The position numbers were made by a program, and so were the translations under genes. This document shows, piece by piece, positions 23,698 through 34,985 of a DNA stretch of 64,000 bases (position 1 is the stretch's first letter; each line of letters opens with the position of its first letter). The stretch comes from Psoroptes ovis (lineage: Eukaryota > Arthropoda > Arachnida > Sarcoptiformes > Psoroptidae). The stretch spans positions 186,001 to 250,000 of the forward strand of contig PQWQ01000012.1 in assembly GCA_002943765.1 (NCBI GenBank), given 5' to 3'. The notes under the pieces are model-generated. The model was not told the origin of the DNA, made no database searches, and worked only from the letters and a program-made list of their open reading frames with translations.

Positions 23698-26600
23698 TCA
23701 TGGATCAACAAACGATACCATGATGTAACGTACACCTTTGGTTACTGTCAAACCTTCATGATAATGTGTCAACCTTCCTGGATGTATCAGTGACCATCCT
23801 TGCCGTAGATTGGTTAGCGAACAATTTTGTCGAACGAATCGACAGCCACCACCCTGATTTGAATGATAATTCGATTTCGAACAATTAAAGGATTAAATTA
23901 TTGAAAATTTTGATCAAGGTTCATACCTCATAATCGATACCAGCTCTATTCAGTGCAATATTGACCGTATAAGTTGATGAATCATGATGAGGACGTAGAA
24001 ATGCTTGTTCATTTGGATGATATCGAACAACAAAGTTCATTATTGCTTTCGGTGGCTGCGAATACAATGAAAGATTCGAAATTATCATTGATAATCGAAA
24101 AACAATCAGTCAAAACATTCGACTTACATCATGATAATAACCAATGAAAACCTTCTCCTGTATTGGCCTAATGTATTCACGAAGAAAATATAACCAATGT
24201 TGTTCCAAGCCTACTTGATTCATATGAATATCGACGGTCGGAACATTTTCATAACCACCAGCCAGACGGGGATCATTATTTTTACCCGCAGACCATTCAC
24301 CGAAATTTTCCATAATTTCAATCAAATGTTTACAATATTCTTCGGTAACCACTGGGAACCAATAAACATCTGGACATGGTTGTTCTATGGTTGTTTCAGG
24401 TAATAATTGTCGGGAATAATTCGGATGTATATAACGTTTACGCCATTCAATTTCATTCGTATAGATTTCATAAAAATCTGGATGTTTCAACGATGTATCA
24501 AACATTTCCAACTGTGCTAAATGTCCATAATCATCCACGTTCGTAACGAACATGAATACATTGTTCGAACGAAGAATACGGCAAAATACCAGTTCAGGAT
24601 CATCATCATCATCTTCTTGATTATTCTTATGTCTGCTATGACGATCCAAATACGATAATGGTGTCCAATATTCAGCATCCATCAAAGTATGACCATCATC
24701 TTCACCATGATCGTTCAACAGCGACGATTTGAGCAGATAACAGCTCGAAATGTATGGTACGTTCCATATGCCTCTGTGCCGGGTGATAATTTCGAATTAT
24801 TTTAGAAAAAACAATCGAATTAATTGAACTGCGCATATGGCACGCCGAGAACACTCAAAAAGCTCTTAATTTCAACTTTAACTTTGGCAAAAATAAATTA
24901 TCATAAATAATAAAGCACTCATCTCAATACTCAATGGCTATATGTGTTGAGATAATAATGATAATTTGATTATTATATATCATGAAATGAGTAAGATCAT
25001 CATTATTCATTCAATTATTAAATATTAAGGTTGTCCGAAAAGTTTTGGCCGATTTTTTAATGAGCAACACTATTGATCGAACGGAATGAACTTTTCGGAC
25101 AGCTTAATAATTTTTCATCTTTTTGTAAAGTGTTAATAAGTGAAAAGAGGGGTTCGTCATTCGATTAGGGTGGCAGGCAAGAGAGGGTTATAATTGACGG
25201 CAATGGCGAAGGTGGTGGTGGCCGTATCATTAAATGCTTTGATTCGCTTCAACTAAAGGCGTTCGATGATCGATCGAGCAATTAGTACTCGGGTTTGTTC
25301 GTTTATTTTTGATTCGAAATTAAATTGATTCGAATTGATTTAAATTTGATTTAATTCAAATTAAATTCAAAATAAATGATCATGAATCGTACGAATTATC
25401 GTCAATTATTGACGATCACCATTGTTTTATTGGTATTATTGAACGATTTCACCGATTGCCGCCGTGGTAAAAGTAGCCGCCGACGTAAAATGCGTAAACA
25501 AAATTCAAAATTATTGTTACATAATTCGAATAGTAAACGTGCCGATTATTATATGAATAATGATGTATGTATTAACTGTTTAAATAGATTTAAATAATTA
25601 AGTATTCAAAGGGTTAAAACTAATCTAATACTTTGATCATTTTCATGCACTGCTCAAATAAGGGCGCTCAAATTATTCGATCATCACATTTCGACTATGA
25701 ATTCTATCTTGGCCATAAGATTATATTCATTTGTGTGGCCGTCGGTGATCCTTTGCCAACGTAAGTCTTGACATTTAACAGGTTATAACCTTTCAATTAA
25801 TATAATTAATCATTATCTTTGGTCACCAATGATTGACCAGAATTACATGGTTCAAAGACGGTATCGAAGTTGATAATAATTACAATAATAATCTACATGT
25901 AAGTATCGATATTTGAGCGATTCATTGATTTGAACTCATTCTATTGATTCGATTAATTCAATTTCGAAGATAAATGAATGGAAATTCGGTAAAGAAAAAG
26001 AAGCACAAATCAAAAGTAAACTGGAAATTGATCCAGCCCGACAAATGGATTCAGGGACATATGAATGTATGGTAAGTTGAATGGATTGATTGTTTACCGA
26101 AGTTCCGAGAGAGATAATCGGTTCGATAATCGAATCAAATATAATCAAACTCACCAGGCAAACAACAAATACGCGGTGGATCGGAAAAATTTCAAAGCCG
26201 ATTTCTGAACCGAATCAAATCAATCAATGATAATCGCTCTTTTCATTGCTTACCTTCGTTCATTTTGTATAATTTGTACATAATCATGTGACCGTGAATA
26301 ATAGCCATCATCGGTGATTGTACCCCAAAAATTTGACCAATATTCTTTCGGTCGAACTAACATTGGTGCAATTATCGATCTGAAGTGAATCAAATTGAAA
26401 AAAATGGATGAATTCAATTTAGAAATCAATGGACATTGTTACGATTCGAATTTGTTTACCTGTTGGCCACGATTAAATCACGTAATGTTCGAGGATTTGT
26501 CAATCTAACATCACTATCGACAACGAACAGATAATCACAATTGATTCGAACGCATTCATCACTGATTAAAGTAGATTAAAGTGGAATTAATTGAAGATTA

Positions 26601-27926
26601 TTGATCATCAATGATTTATAAATACTCACAGATAATTATTACGTATTTGCCATTCTTTTTTATTCGATTGATGACCGACCGATTTGATTTGTTTATAATA
26701 ATTTTGATATCTTTGAATAAAGCGGTCGATTTCTTCCGTATGATAATCATTAACTTTTGATTGTATCAACACTGTGATACGATTTTTCGGATAATTCAAC
26801 TCGGTTAAATATTGAAGAAATTCACGAAAAAATGGTGTCGGTTTCAACACGGTGATGGCCATCAATACATGTGGTAATCGCTGTTGTTGATCATCGAATT
26901 CGAATCGATCATTGGATGTCTCGTTACAAGCCAAACAACCAACAGCTGGATGCCATGAACGTGCCAAATAATTACCAAGAGAATTCAACAAAATTTTACT
27001 TTGTCCATTTCCATGTATGATCAATGGTCGTGTTTGGAATTGTTTATTGATTATGAATGCTTCCAACATTGATTTGTCGGCGGTGGCAGCAGCAGCAGCA
27101 GAATTTTGTGGACTAAACCGTAATTCAATGTTATCAGTTTCACCATTTAAATTTTGAAATAATTTCGATTTTGTATCGAGTTTAATACGATATTTTTGTC
27201 GATAATTTGAATTCAAATAAATTTCCGTATAAAACAGCTGATCATCATCATTATCATTGATTTTATGTTCAGATAATTTGAGTATTTCATACAGTGGTCC
27301 AAAACGACCAATAAAACCGCCTGAATTCAAATATCGACCACCATCACTGGTCGGATATAATTTCTGATGGGTTAAATATGAAAGAATTTAATCAAAAATC
27401 AATCAAAACATTCGAATCAAATTACTCACAGCCAAAGACTTGTCAGGCCAACAAAATTTTTCCGATGAAAATACAACATCAGCATTGAATGTATTGAATA
27501 CTTTAACAATTTGATCATCATTACCATTCAGGATTACATCATAACTATCGGTAAACAATATCAATCGATCATCGATATCAAGTTCATTTGAAAGTTGATC
27601 AAAATATTCACGTAATAGTCGTATTTTTTGTCCACCACCTGGTCGACGGGCAACATCACCACCAGTCCATGGTTGATCGAATCCTAAGACATGTAATTGA
27701 AGCCCGTAAACATTCACTGAACGATTAAAACGTTGAAAACCATCGGTTGGATGTGTGGCCACTGTTACGACCAGAAGCTGGTGATTTTCTGCAACAAAAA
27801 CCGAAATCAATTAGTCAAAATGACCTTAAACCTTTTACCTTAAAACTAACCTTTGTAACACGTGACATTACCCGAAAATGTCAACAAAATCAGCGTGAAA
27901 ATTGTCAAATACATCGACATCATCAT
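23698..27926 (-). CDS. Plod: Procollagen-lysine 2-oxoglutarate 5-dioxygenase (lysyl hydroxylase / glycosyltransferase)
   Basis: Eight exons: 27926..27851, 27788..27430, 27363..26630, 26561..26460, 26379..26254, 24773..24128, 24055..23927, 23853..23698; 775 residues. Signal peptide (MYLTIFTLILLTFSG), then an N-terminal glycosyltransferase domain with the Mn-binding DSYD in LILFTDSYDVIL and FSSEKFCWP, a middle domain (CDYLFVVDSDVRL, IIAPML.RP..YWSNFWG) and a C-terminal Fe(II)/2-oxoglutarate domain with HHD (RPHHDSSTYTVNIALN), the distal His in HPGRLTHYHEG and the 2OG-binding Arg in KGVRYI. It ends VDP like its relatives. It hydroxylates, and probably glucosylates, collagen lysines in the ER. 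Intron 5 (24774-26253) holds a complete gene on the other strand. All catalytic residues are present. Confidence 0.97.
25025..25107. mobile_element. Mariner-like miniature element in lysyl hydroxylase intron
   Basis: TTAAGGTTGTCCGAAAAGTT, centre GAGCAACACTATTGATCGAA, right arm GAACTTTTCGGACAGCTTAA; TA flanks. It lies ~270 bp upstream of the nested Ig gene. Confidence 0.82.
25376..26208 (+). CDS. oig-4: Secreted single-Ig-domain protein (OIG-4-like), nested antisense in Plod intron
   Basis: Five exons: 25376..25564, 25663..25760, 25841..25898, 25970..26071, 26158..26208; 165 residues, every junction in phase. Signal peptide (LLTITIVLLVLLNDFTDC), a basic linker (RRGKSSRRRKMRKQ), then one I-set Ig domain: first Cys in HKIIFICVAVGDPLP, Trp in TWFKDGIEVD, and DSGTYECMANN with the second Cys. 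The chain ends RKNFKADF. The pattern SHFDYEFYLGHKI ... KSKLEIDPA matches what I recall of one-Ig proteins of the OIG-4 group, which in nematodes act at neuromuscular synapses. That assignment is from memory and moderate. The gene sits wholly inside a lysyl hydroxylase intron on the opposite strand; its stop codon is only 46 bp from the neighbouring Plod exon. Confidence 0.85.
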
Positions 27927-28450
27927 GATCGTTGGTTAATCATTCGATGATCATCAACAAATAAGTTTTTTCGGGGTGAAATCAGCGATTTGTTTATATC
28001 AGAACGCGGAAATCAGTGTATCAGCGTGTAAATCAAGCCAAATATCAAAAACTGTGATAACTTTGATGGCGATAATTTCAAAGATAATTTTCGAAGCTTT
28101 GTTTTGATTATTTTCTTCGATTACTTAGTCATAGACATAACATGGACAACGCCTCAATCACTGGTTGTTGTTGGTTGGTGCTGTATTCAATTGGTGAATA
28201 AACTCATTGAAAAAACACATGTGAATATCTTCAAAGTCTTCTTTGTCTTATTCAATACATAGACACACATTGTTTACATTTTAAGATATCGCCGTCTCAG
28301 ACATTTTTTCGTTGATTTGATTCAACGAAAACCAGCAGAAAAATGAATTCTGCCAATGAATACACTTCGAAAACCGGGCATGTGAAGCAAAAACAATTTA
28401 AACATTGAGCATTTTGTTCATGGTGTTTGTTTATATAGCAGACTACCCAA

Positions 28451-28606
28451 CAAAATGTATAGCCTTTGAGGCATTCTATTTATGCCATATGATATGCCAA
28501 CATAACTGGTCTCTCGAATAACAGTTGATATATGCGTGAATGGGTAGCTGAACCAGCAGCATAGATCACGTATGCTGCATTGAATAAATGCCTCGAAGGC
28601 ATTTTG
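28451..28606. repeat. Inverted-repeat element of unknown family
   Basis: Left CAAAATGTATAGCCTTTGAG GCATTCTATT and right AATAAATGCCTCGAAGGC ATTTTG pair imperfectly over about 30 bp, enclosing ~95 bp. TTTAACCCTTTACATTGAGC follows at about 28650. Confidence 0.5.
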
Positions 28607-30174
28607 ACTTGTCATTTGAATAATCATTTCAAAATTCATAGGAAAAAACATATTTAACCCTTTACATTGAGCCCTTTCAAATAAAATCGGCCGGAAAATC
28701 ACTGATCAAACACTATTACTACTCACTGGTCAAATTAGGTTAAAATAGATCAAAATCCGCCAAAAAAATGATTCGAAAATTGGTCAAAAAAGGTTCGAAA
28801 ATTGGTGAAAAATCAATCAAAATTGATCTAAATTGTTCATAATTAATTAATTAATTAATTATTTTTTATTTATTATTTTCATCAATTTTATTTTGTTTTT
28901 GTTTTGTTTATTTGTTTGTAATTATTTTTTTTCAATTTTTTTGTTTGTTTGTTTTGTTTTGTTTTGTTTGAATGAATGAATGAAATGAATGAAATAATTA
29001 TTATATCAATTTATATATATTTATATATGTATATAAAACACACTACACAATTAATTAGTCAATGTCAATTGTTGCTGTTGCTGTTGTTGTTGTTGCTGTC
29101 ATTGGTTATTGTTATTGTTGTTGGTGTCTCAGTTGTTGTTATTTGAAAGTGTATTTGAAAAATTGGTTAATTAGAGATGAATGTAATTAAGAAGAGTTTG
29201 TCCAAAAAAAATTCAGAAAAATGTCTTCAAATCAAGTGTTCAAAGAGTTTAATGAATTATGAATGAGAGGGGGTCATACACAAAGTGTTTTTTCATTCAA
29301 ATTTACGTGTGTATATTCATATTCATTCATGAATATATGGCAATGATGATTTTGTTTGTTTTCTGATCTTTTTGATCATTTTCTTTTCATTTTCCGAAAC
29401 CAAATTAAATTTAATCCAGTTAAATCAGAATTTAATTGTGTTTTTTTAATATATAAATGTGTACTGTGTGTGGGCTGGTGTGTATACATTGGATACATAG
29501 ATGTTTGAATACAGTAGAATCGCCTTAAGAATTTCGTGTTTTTGCTCCTGATGATGTTGGAGAGAACAAGAATTGACGATAATCAGGTATATCGTGCCTT
29601 TAGGGCATTTGCCGGCGGCTGTTCTTGTGTATGTGGCGTGGGCGTATGTATTTCTGTGTTTAAAGTTGTTTGTGTTGTAAAAATTTAAATTGTAAAATTG
29701 ATGAAAAAAAATTCAGCGGGAGGAGTAGTTGTGGTGGTGGGGGAGCAGAAGAATATTAATTATTGGCGAGTTATTTATTCGAATTGAATTGTGATTTATG
29801 ATAAATGAATGAATGCAGATGATCATGATATCATGATGACAAATAATGACAAATACAAATTCAGGTGTAAAAATTGAAAAAACAAAAAAAAAAATTGATG
29901 AATGAATGAAATGAAATGAATCAATGAATATATTTATATAGGTTTATAATGATTCAATAATTAATTAATTAATTAATTGAATAATCAATAATTAATTAAT
30001 CAATCAATTAAAAAGTAATGTTAATTGAAAGATATTTAATAAAGATGATGTAAAAGACAAAAGAATATTGAAGTGAAATGAAACAAAGTGAAAACAAAGA
30101 TAATAATAATTATACACAGAAATGAGATGTATCAGAGATGATGTGTATTGTTAATTAAAATTAATTAAAATATT

Positions 30175-30200
30175 TTAATTAATTAATTAATTAATTAATT
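30175..30200. repeat. (TTAA)n tract
   Basis: Continuous TTAATTAATTAA; shorter runs occur at 28845-28860 and 29957-29980. Confidence 0.9.
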
Positions 30201-30236
30201 GACAATTGATTTTTGAATGAATGAATGAATCAATAG

Positions 30237-30298
30237 GTGTGTGTGTGTGTGTGCTGTGTATGTGTGATGTGTAAGTGTGCAGTGTGTGTGTGTGTGTA
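30237..30298. repeat. (TG)n microsatellite, interrupted
   Basis: GTGTGT runs at both ends, separated by CTGTGTATGTGTGATGTG. Confidence 0.9.
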
Positions 30299-31292
30299 TA
30301 TGTTAAATTACTCTTGTATGTGTGGGCGTATGTCATGTATATATCGAAATATATATTTTCATATTTAATAAATATGTAAACAAAGATTACCGGGGTTATT
30401 TTTGAAATGTTGTTAAAAAAAAAAAAAACAAAAATGAATTTGGCTTCAAAATTTTTGATATTTTTGTTAAAATAGTGTTTGTATTATTATTATTATCATT
30501 TATTCAAAGTACTATCGATTATTATTATTATTATTATTGAAAATAAAGGGTTATGAATGAATATTTATATAATTTTATATAATTATTTATATGTATATTT
30601 ATATACGTGTATAATGTATGAGTGGGTAAGTGTGTATTATTGATTAATTAAAGGAAGAAAATAAAAATCCCCGAAAAAAAGTTTTGAAAAATCATTAAAA
30701 AAAAGGACATTCACTGACCACCAATGAAAAATTGCGGTACGGTAGTTGGGTGAGTGGGGTCAAAAATTTTCAATCAAATTAACCAAAATGCAAAAAAAAG
30801 GGGTTAATCCAACTTAGAATTCAAACAATTGAATTTTTTTAAACTCGGTTCAATTAAAACAAACAAATAAACAAATGGATTATTATTATTTACTTAATTC
30901 TTTTCAATATTTTTTCTTATACAACACACACACACATATAATCGTTCATGTTTCAAAGAATTCAAAAAAAAATTGCAAAAAAAATTTAGGGGCCAAAAGT
31001 TTTGAAATTTTATCTTTTGTTTTGTTTGTAGGTGTATGTGTGTGTGTATGTGTGTATTTCGAATTGTATATGGTCCAAATAGTAAATAATGTAATAATAA
31101 TAATCATATATGATATAATAAATGAATAATATATTTATGGTAAATGGTATAAATTGATGAATATTGAATGAAATGAACGTGAATGAATTGAATATGATAA
31201 TAAATTCAAAATAATGATGGTCACAAGGTGTATGTATGGCATGTGTATGTTATGTGTGTCGATGTGAATACATTATACGGTATGGCTGTATG

Positions 31293-31331
31293 TTTATTTG
31301 ATTGTAATCCCATTGATTACAATCAAATAAA
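31293..31331. repeat. Perfect 17-bp inverted repeat, 5-base loop
   Basis: TTTATTTGATTGTAATC - CCATT - GATTACAATCAAATAAA. It lies about 520 bp downstream of the G beta stop codon, on the transcribed side. Confidence 0.9.
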
Positions 31332-31774
31332 AAATAAATCATAATAAAAAGATTAGTTTGAATGCTTGTTTGAACATGTAAGTGTGTTTGTGTGTTGTTT
31401 AAATGTGTGTAATGATAATGAATTAATTAATTAATCATAATTAAACAAATAATAATCAATGAATGCAAAAATGAATGAAAGAGTAGAGAAGAAGAGACGA
31501 GACGAAAATTAAAAATTGTGGTTTTGGTTTTGTTGTTGTACGGTTGTTACGATCATTGATGGCCATATGATTCAAATTATTACGATCATAATTTCAATTT
31601 TTACGATTTTTTTTTTTTTGGTTTTTCTTCTTCATTAAATCGATGATTACTTATTATTATATTGGTGTATTGACGATGATGATGAAAAATGAAAAATTTT
31701 TCCGTGTGTTGTTATGGTTGTTTTCGTTTTTTTCAATAATTCAATTGAATCAATAATTATTGAATGATAATAAT

Positions 31775-31853
31775 TAAAGAATAATAATAATAATAATAAT
31801 AGTAGAATAATTGAATGATGATAATATAGATAATAATAATAATAATAATACTT
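31775..31853. repeat. (TAA)n microsatellites next to the G beta stop
   Basis: Two AATAATAAT tracts (about 31780-31800 and 31831-31852) directly after the G beta stop codon. Confidence 0.85.
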
Positions 31854-34800
31854 TAATTCCATATTTTTAGAAAACTATCCCATGAACCGGTTGCTACGGC
31901 CATACCATCTTCGGTAACGCCTAAACATGATACTCTATTATCATGTCCAGCCAATACGCCTATTTGATTTGATTGGAAAAAATAAAGGAATATTAACCTA
32001 ATGATACAAGATATCAAAAATGATTGGTTGTAATAATAATTACCGGCACGTTCAGCTTTCATTGAATCCCATACATTACAATTAAAATCATCATAACCGG
32101 CTAATAGCAGACGGCCAGATTTTGAGAATGCTACTGATGTTATTCCACAAATAATATTATCATGTGAATACATTGCAAGCTCTTGATCGGCTCGTATATC
32201 GAATAGACGACATGTTGCATCATCAGAACCGGTAGCGAATGCATAACCATTTGGAAAGAACTAAAATTTATGAAAAATAATCGAGGTTAATTATCGTTCA
32301 ATTTCAGCAAATAATTAATAAATCAAACATACAGTGACGGCATTTATATCAGATTCATGACCAGGAAATGTTTGCTTACACATTCCATCACGAATATCCC
32401 ATAGCTATTTAAAAGAAAATCGATTTTAATTGAACAAAATATTAATTATCAAGGCATAAATTAATCAATTTCTATTAATTGACTTACTTTTGCCGATGCA
32501 TCACATGCACCAGATACAAATGTACGCATATCAGGTGCAAGCGATAATGACATAACATCTCCTGTATGGCCAGTAAATGAAGTACATTGTTGACCGGTTT
32601 CAATGTCCCAAAGAGCGCTAGAAGAGAGAGAGAGAAGAAAAAATAATGATAATCAAAATCAATTCAAATCAAATCAATCATCATGTTAATCTGGTCAATA
32701 AACATACCATGTCATATCTCCAGAACTAGTTACAATTTGGTTATCATCAAGAAATCGACAACATGAAAGATAGCCAGTATGGCCAGGCAGTTCACGGCTA
32801 ACTCGTACATTACCTTCACGAGTTTTTAGACTGTATATTGAACAAATATTATCAAGACCACCGCAAGCAACATAGGAACCGGATGGTGCATATGCACATG
32901 TCATTACCCAACTAGATCTTAATGGTATTGCATGTACTTTATTCGTTGTATATGCATCCCATACTATTAATTTGCCATCTTGTGATGCTGATACAAGATA
33001 TCTATTGATAATCCATTGATTAATTAGATTAAATTAATCATAATTTTAAAAATAATTATTTAATCAAGTACCTAGAATCAGATCCCCAATGCATTGCATA
33101 TATTTTAGCCAAATGGCCACGTAATGTTCTTCTTGTACGCATTTGTATACGGCCAACTGGTTCCATGTTTGTGTTGGCCTGTACCAATGAGGTATCACAT
33201 GCGGCCTTACGTGCATCCTAAATCCAATCAATTCAATTAGTTCATTTAAATTCAATTCATTTTTAACATTAAAAATCTTATTAAATCAATCCAAAGTATC
33301 AAAGAAAAAATTAATCATAAAAACAACGGATTACCTCGTGCAAAATTTCAACTTGGAATTAATTCTTAAGAAAAATTCCTTGAAATTCCTCGAAATTCTT
33401 CCCCTTTAAAATCCTACAAAATTCAAAAATAACCCAAACAGTTCAAACACTGTTCATTGGCTCTTTGAAACATTTTCGTTTAACCCGCAAAGAATAAACA
33501 TCAATTCTTCCATATAATTCTTTTCCTTTTCAAAATATAATTCAATATTTTTCCCCCACGATTGAACAAACACAAATGGATTCAAGAATATAAAAATTAA
33601 TGATTTTAAATTCCTTGTAAATTCAAGATATTCTCTCGTGTACACATAGACATAGACACACACACACACACACACAGACATATCAGTGATACATGCAAAC
33701 ACACATGTACGCCATACAACCAAACACAACCTAATATTGGAATTCTTTAAAAAAAAAATTCAATTGAATTTCAGAATATGTTTCTAGGACTTGATGACGT
33801 CATTCATTTGAGCATTGATAATAGCATACATACATCAATTTGGCCTAAAAATACAACAACGAAAAAAAAATTCATTTTCATTTTGATTTTGTTGTATTTT
33901 TGATACAAAATAACATTAAAAGTAAATAAAATATAAAGAAATTGAGTATAATAATAATAATAAATATTGTAAACATTCAAGTATATTCAGAGCTTGATAT
34001 ATACACATTCTTTAATAGTTCAAAGTAATAATTTATAAAAATAGAATCTATTGAAACAAGAATATATTTCAAAAAAGAAAAAAAATAATGTTTCAGATGC
34101 TTATAGATATATATTAGGTTGTCCGAAAAGTTTTGGCCGATTTTCATCAGGCAACTATTTGATTAAGCAGAATGAACTTTTCGGACAACCTTGTAATATT
34201 ATGGAATTCTATATAAATTGATATATATGAGTTTATATATCAAACAACAAGACCAGCAATAATAATAATGATAATAATAAAGATAGCACACTAATAATAA
34301 TCATTCATCGATGTTTGACGTCGACAAAACATTAATTGTATGTTATGTATGTGAATTCTGTGTAAATTCTATGCAAAATGAATGAATGAATGAATAAATA
34401 ATATAAACACACACACACTTAAAATACTTAAAATAATGAAAAAAAAACAAGGAATAAACTGGGCTGTCCGAAAAGTTCTGGCCAATTTCAATAAACAACT
34501 CTATTCATTAACTCTAGGAATAACATGATTCTTTAAGTTTTTGTTTTGTTTTTTTTGTTGTTTTCGTTTTTTTTTCAAGAATCCATTTGTTTCAAAGTAA
34601 ATCGAACAATCTTCGATTGTTAATTCTAAGAATAGTAAGATTCGTTTGTTTCTATCTTTTTTTTTTCATAATAATAATAATAATACAGGATTTAAAGTTC
34701 CGATTCAGAGTTTTAAAATTAATTTTCATAGTTTTAAATGTATTTTTAAACTGTAAAATTACGAAATTTAATTTTAAAACTATGAATTAAAACATTGAAC

Positions 34801-34985
34801 CCAAGCAATAATAATTCATAGACTTCATATGAATTGTTGAATGATAATAAATATGAATTAATGGAATCAATTTTTTTTTGTTGATAAATTACAAATAAAT
34901 AAATACAATAAAAATAAATTCAACTTACTCTGATAGCATTTTTCAATGTTTCAGCTTCTTGACGTAAACTATCCAATTCATTCAT
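31853..34985 (-). CDS. GNB1: Heterotrimeric G-protein beta subunit (seven WD40 repeats)
   Basis: Seven exons: 34985..34929, 33217..33072, 33001..32708, 32617..32488, 32404..32333, 32260..32044, 31959..31853; exactly 340 residues, the standard G beta 1 length. The N-terminal helix MNELDSLRQEAETLKNAIRD that pairs with G gamma is followed by seven WD blades (for example LRGHLAKIYAMHWG, GHTGYLSCCRFLDD, GHTGDVMSLSLAPD, GHESDINAVTFFPNG) and ends SWDSFLKIWN. It is almost identical to animal G beta 1/2 types. With G gamma it binds G alpha and regulates channels and enzymes at the membrane. The coding start exon is short, and the 1.7 kb first intron carries two miniature elements. No oddities in the protein. 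Confidence 0.98.
33655..33676. repeat. (CA)n microsatellite in G beta intron 1
   Basis: About ten CA units following GACATAGA. Confidence 0.9.
34114..34192. mobile_element. Mariner-like miniature element, subfamily A, G beta intron 1
   Basis: TTAGGTTGTCCGAAAAGTTT, GGCCGATTTTCATC centre, right arm GAACTTTTCGGACAACCTTG; preceded by TA. Confidence 0.85.
34459..34520. mobile_element. Truncated mariner-like miniature element, subfamily A
   Basis: GGGCTGTCCGAAAAGTTCTG GCCAATTTC, then CAACTCTATTCATTAA. The right arm is missing. Confidence 0.7.

Larger units (their letters stand above)
27927..31852. other. Intergenic DNA and probable long 3' UTR of the G beta gene
   Basis: No gene. Contains an inverted-repeat element (28451-28606), TTAA palindromic runs, a (TG)n tract, (TTG)n/(TGCTGT)n near 29075-29140, a perfect 17-bp hairpin at 31293-31331 and many TAA repeats. 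The part near 31852 is likely transcribed as G beta 3' UTR (inference). Confidence 0.55.

Noticed and set aside
23698..27926. Two separate genes (glycosyltransferase and dioxygenase) instead of one Plod
   Set aside because: The exon ending NE(AG) at 26254 and the exon starting (A)GGCATATGG at 24773 join in phase to give RGIWNVPYIS, the conserved lysyl hydroxylase sequence, so the 1.48 kb gap is an intron.
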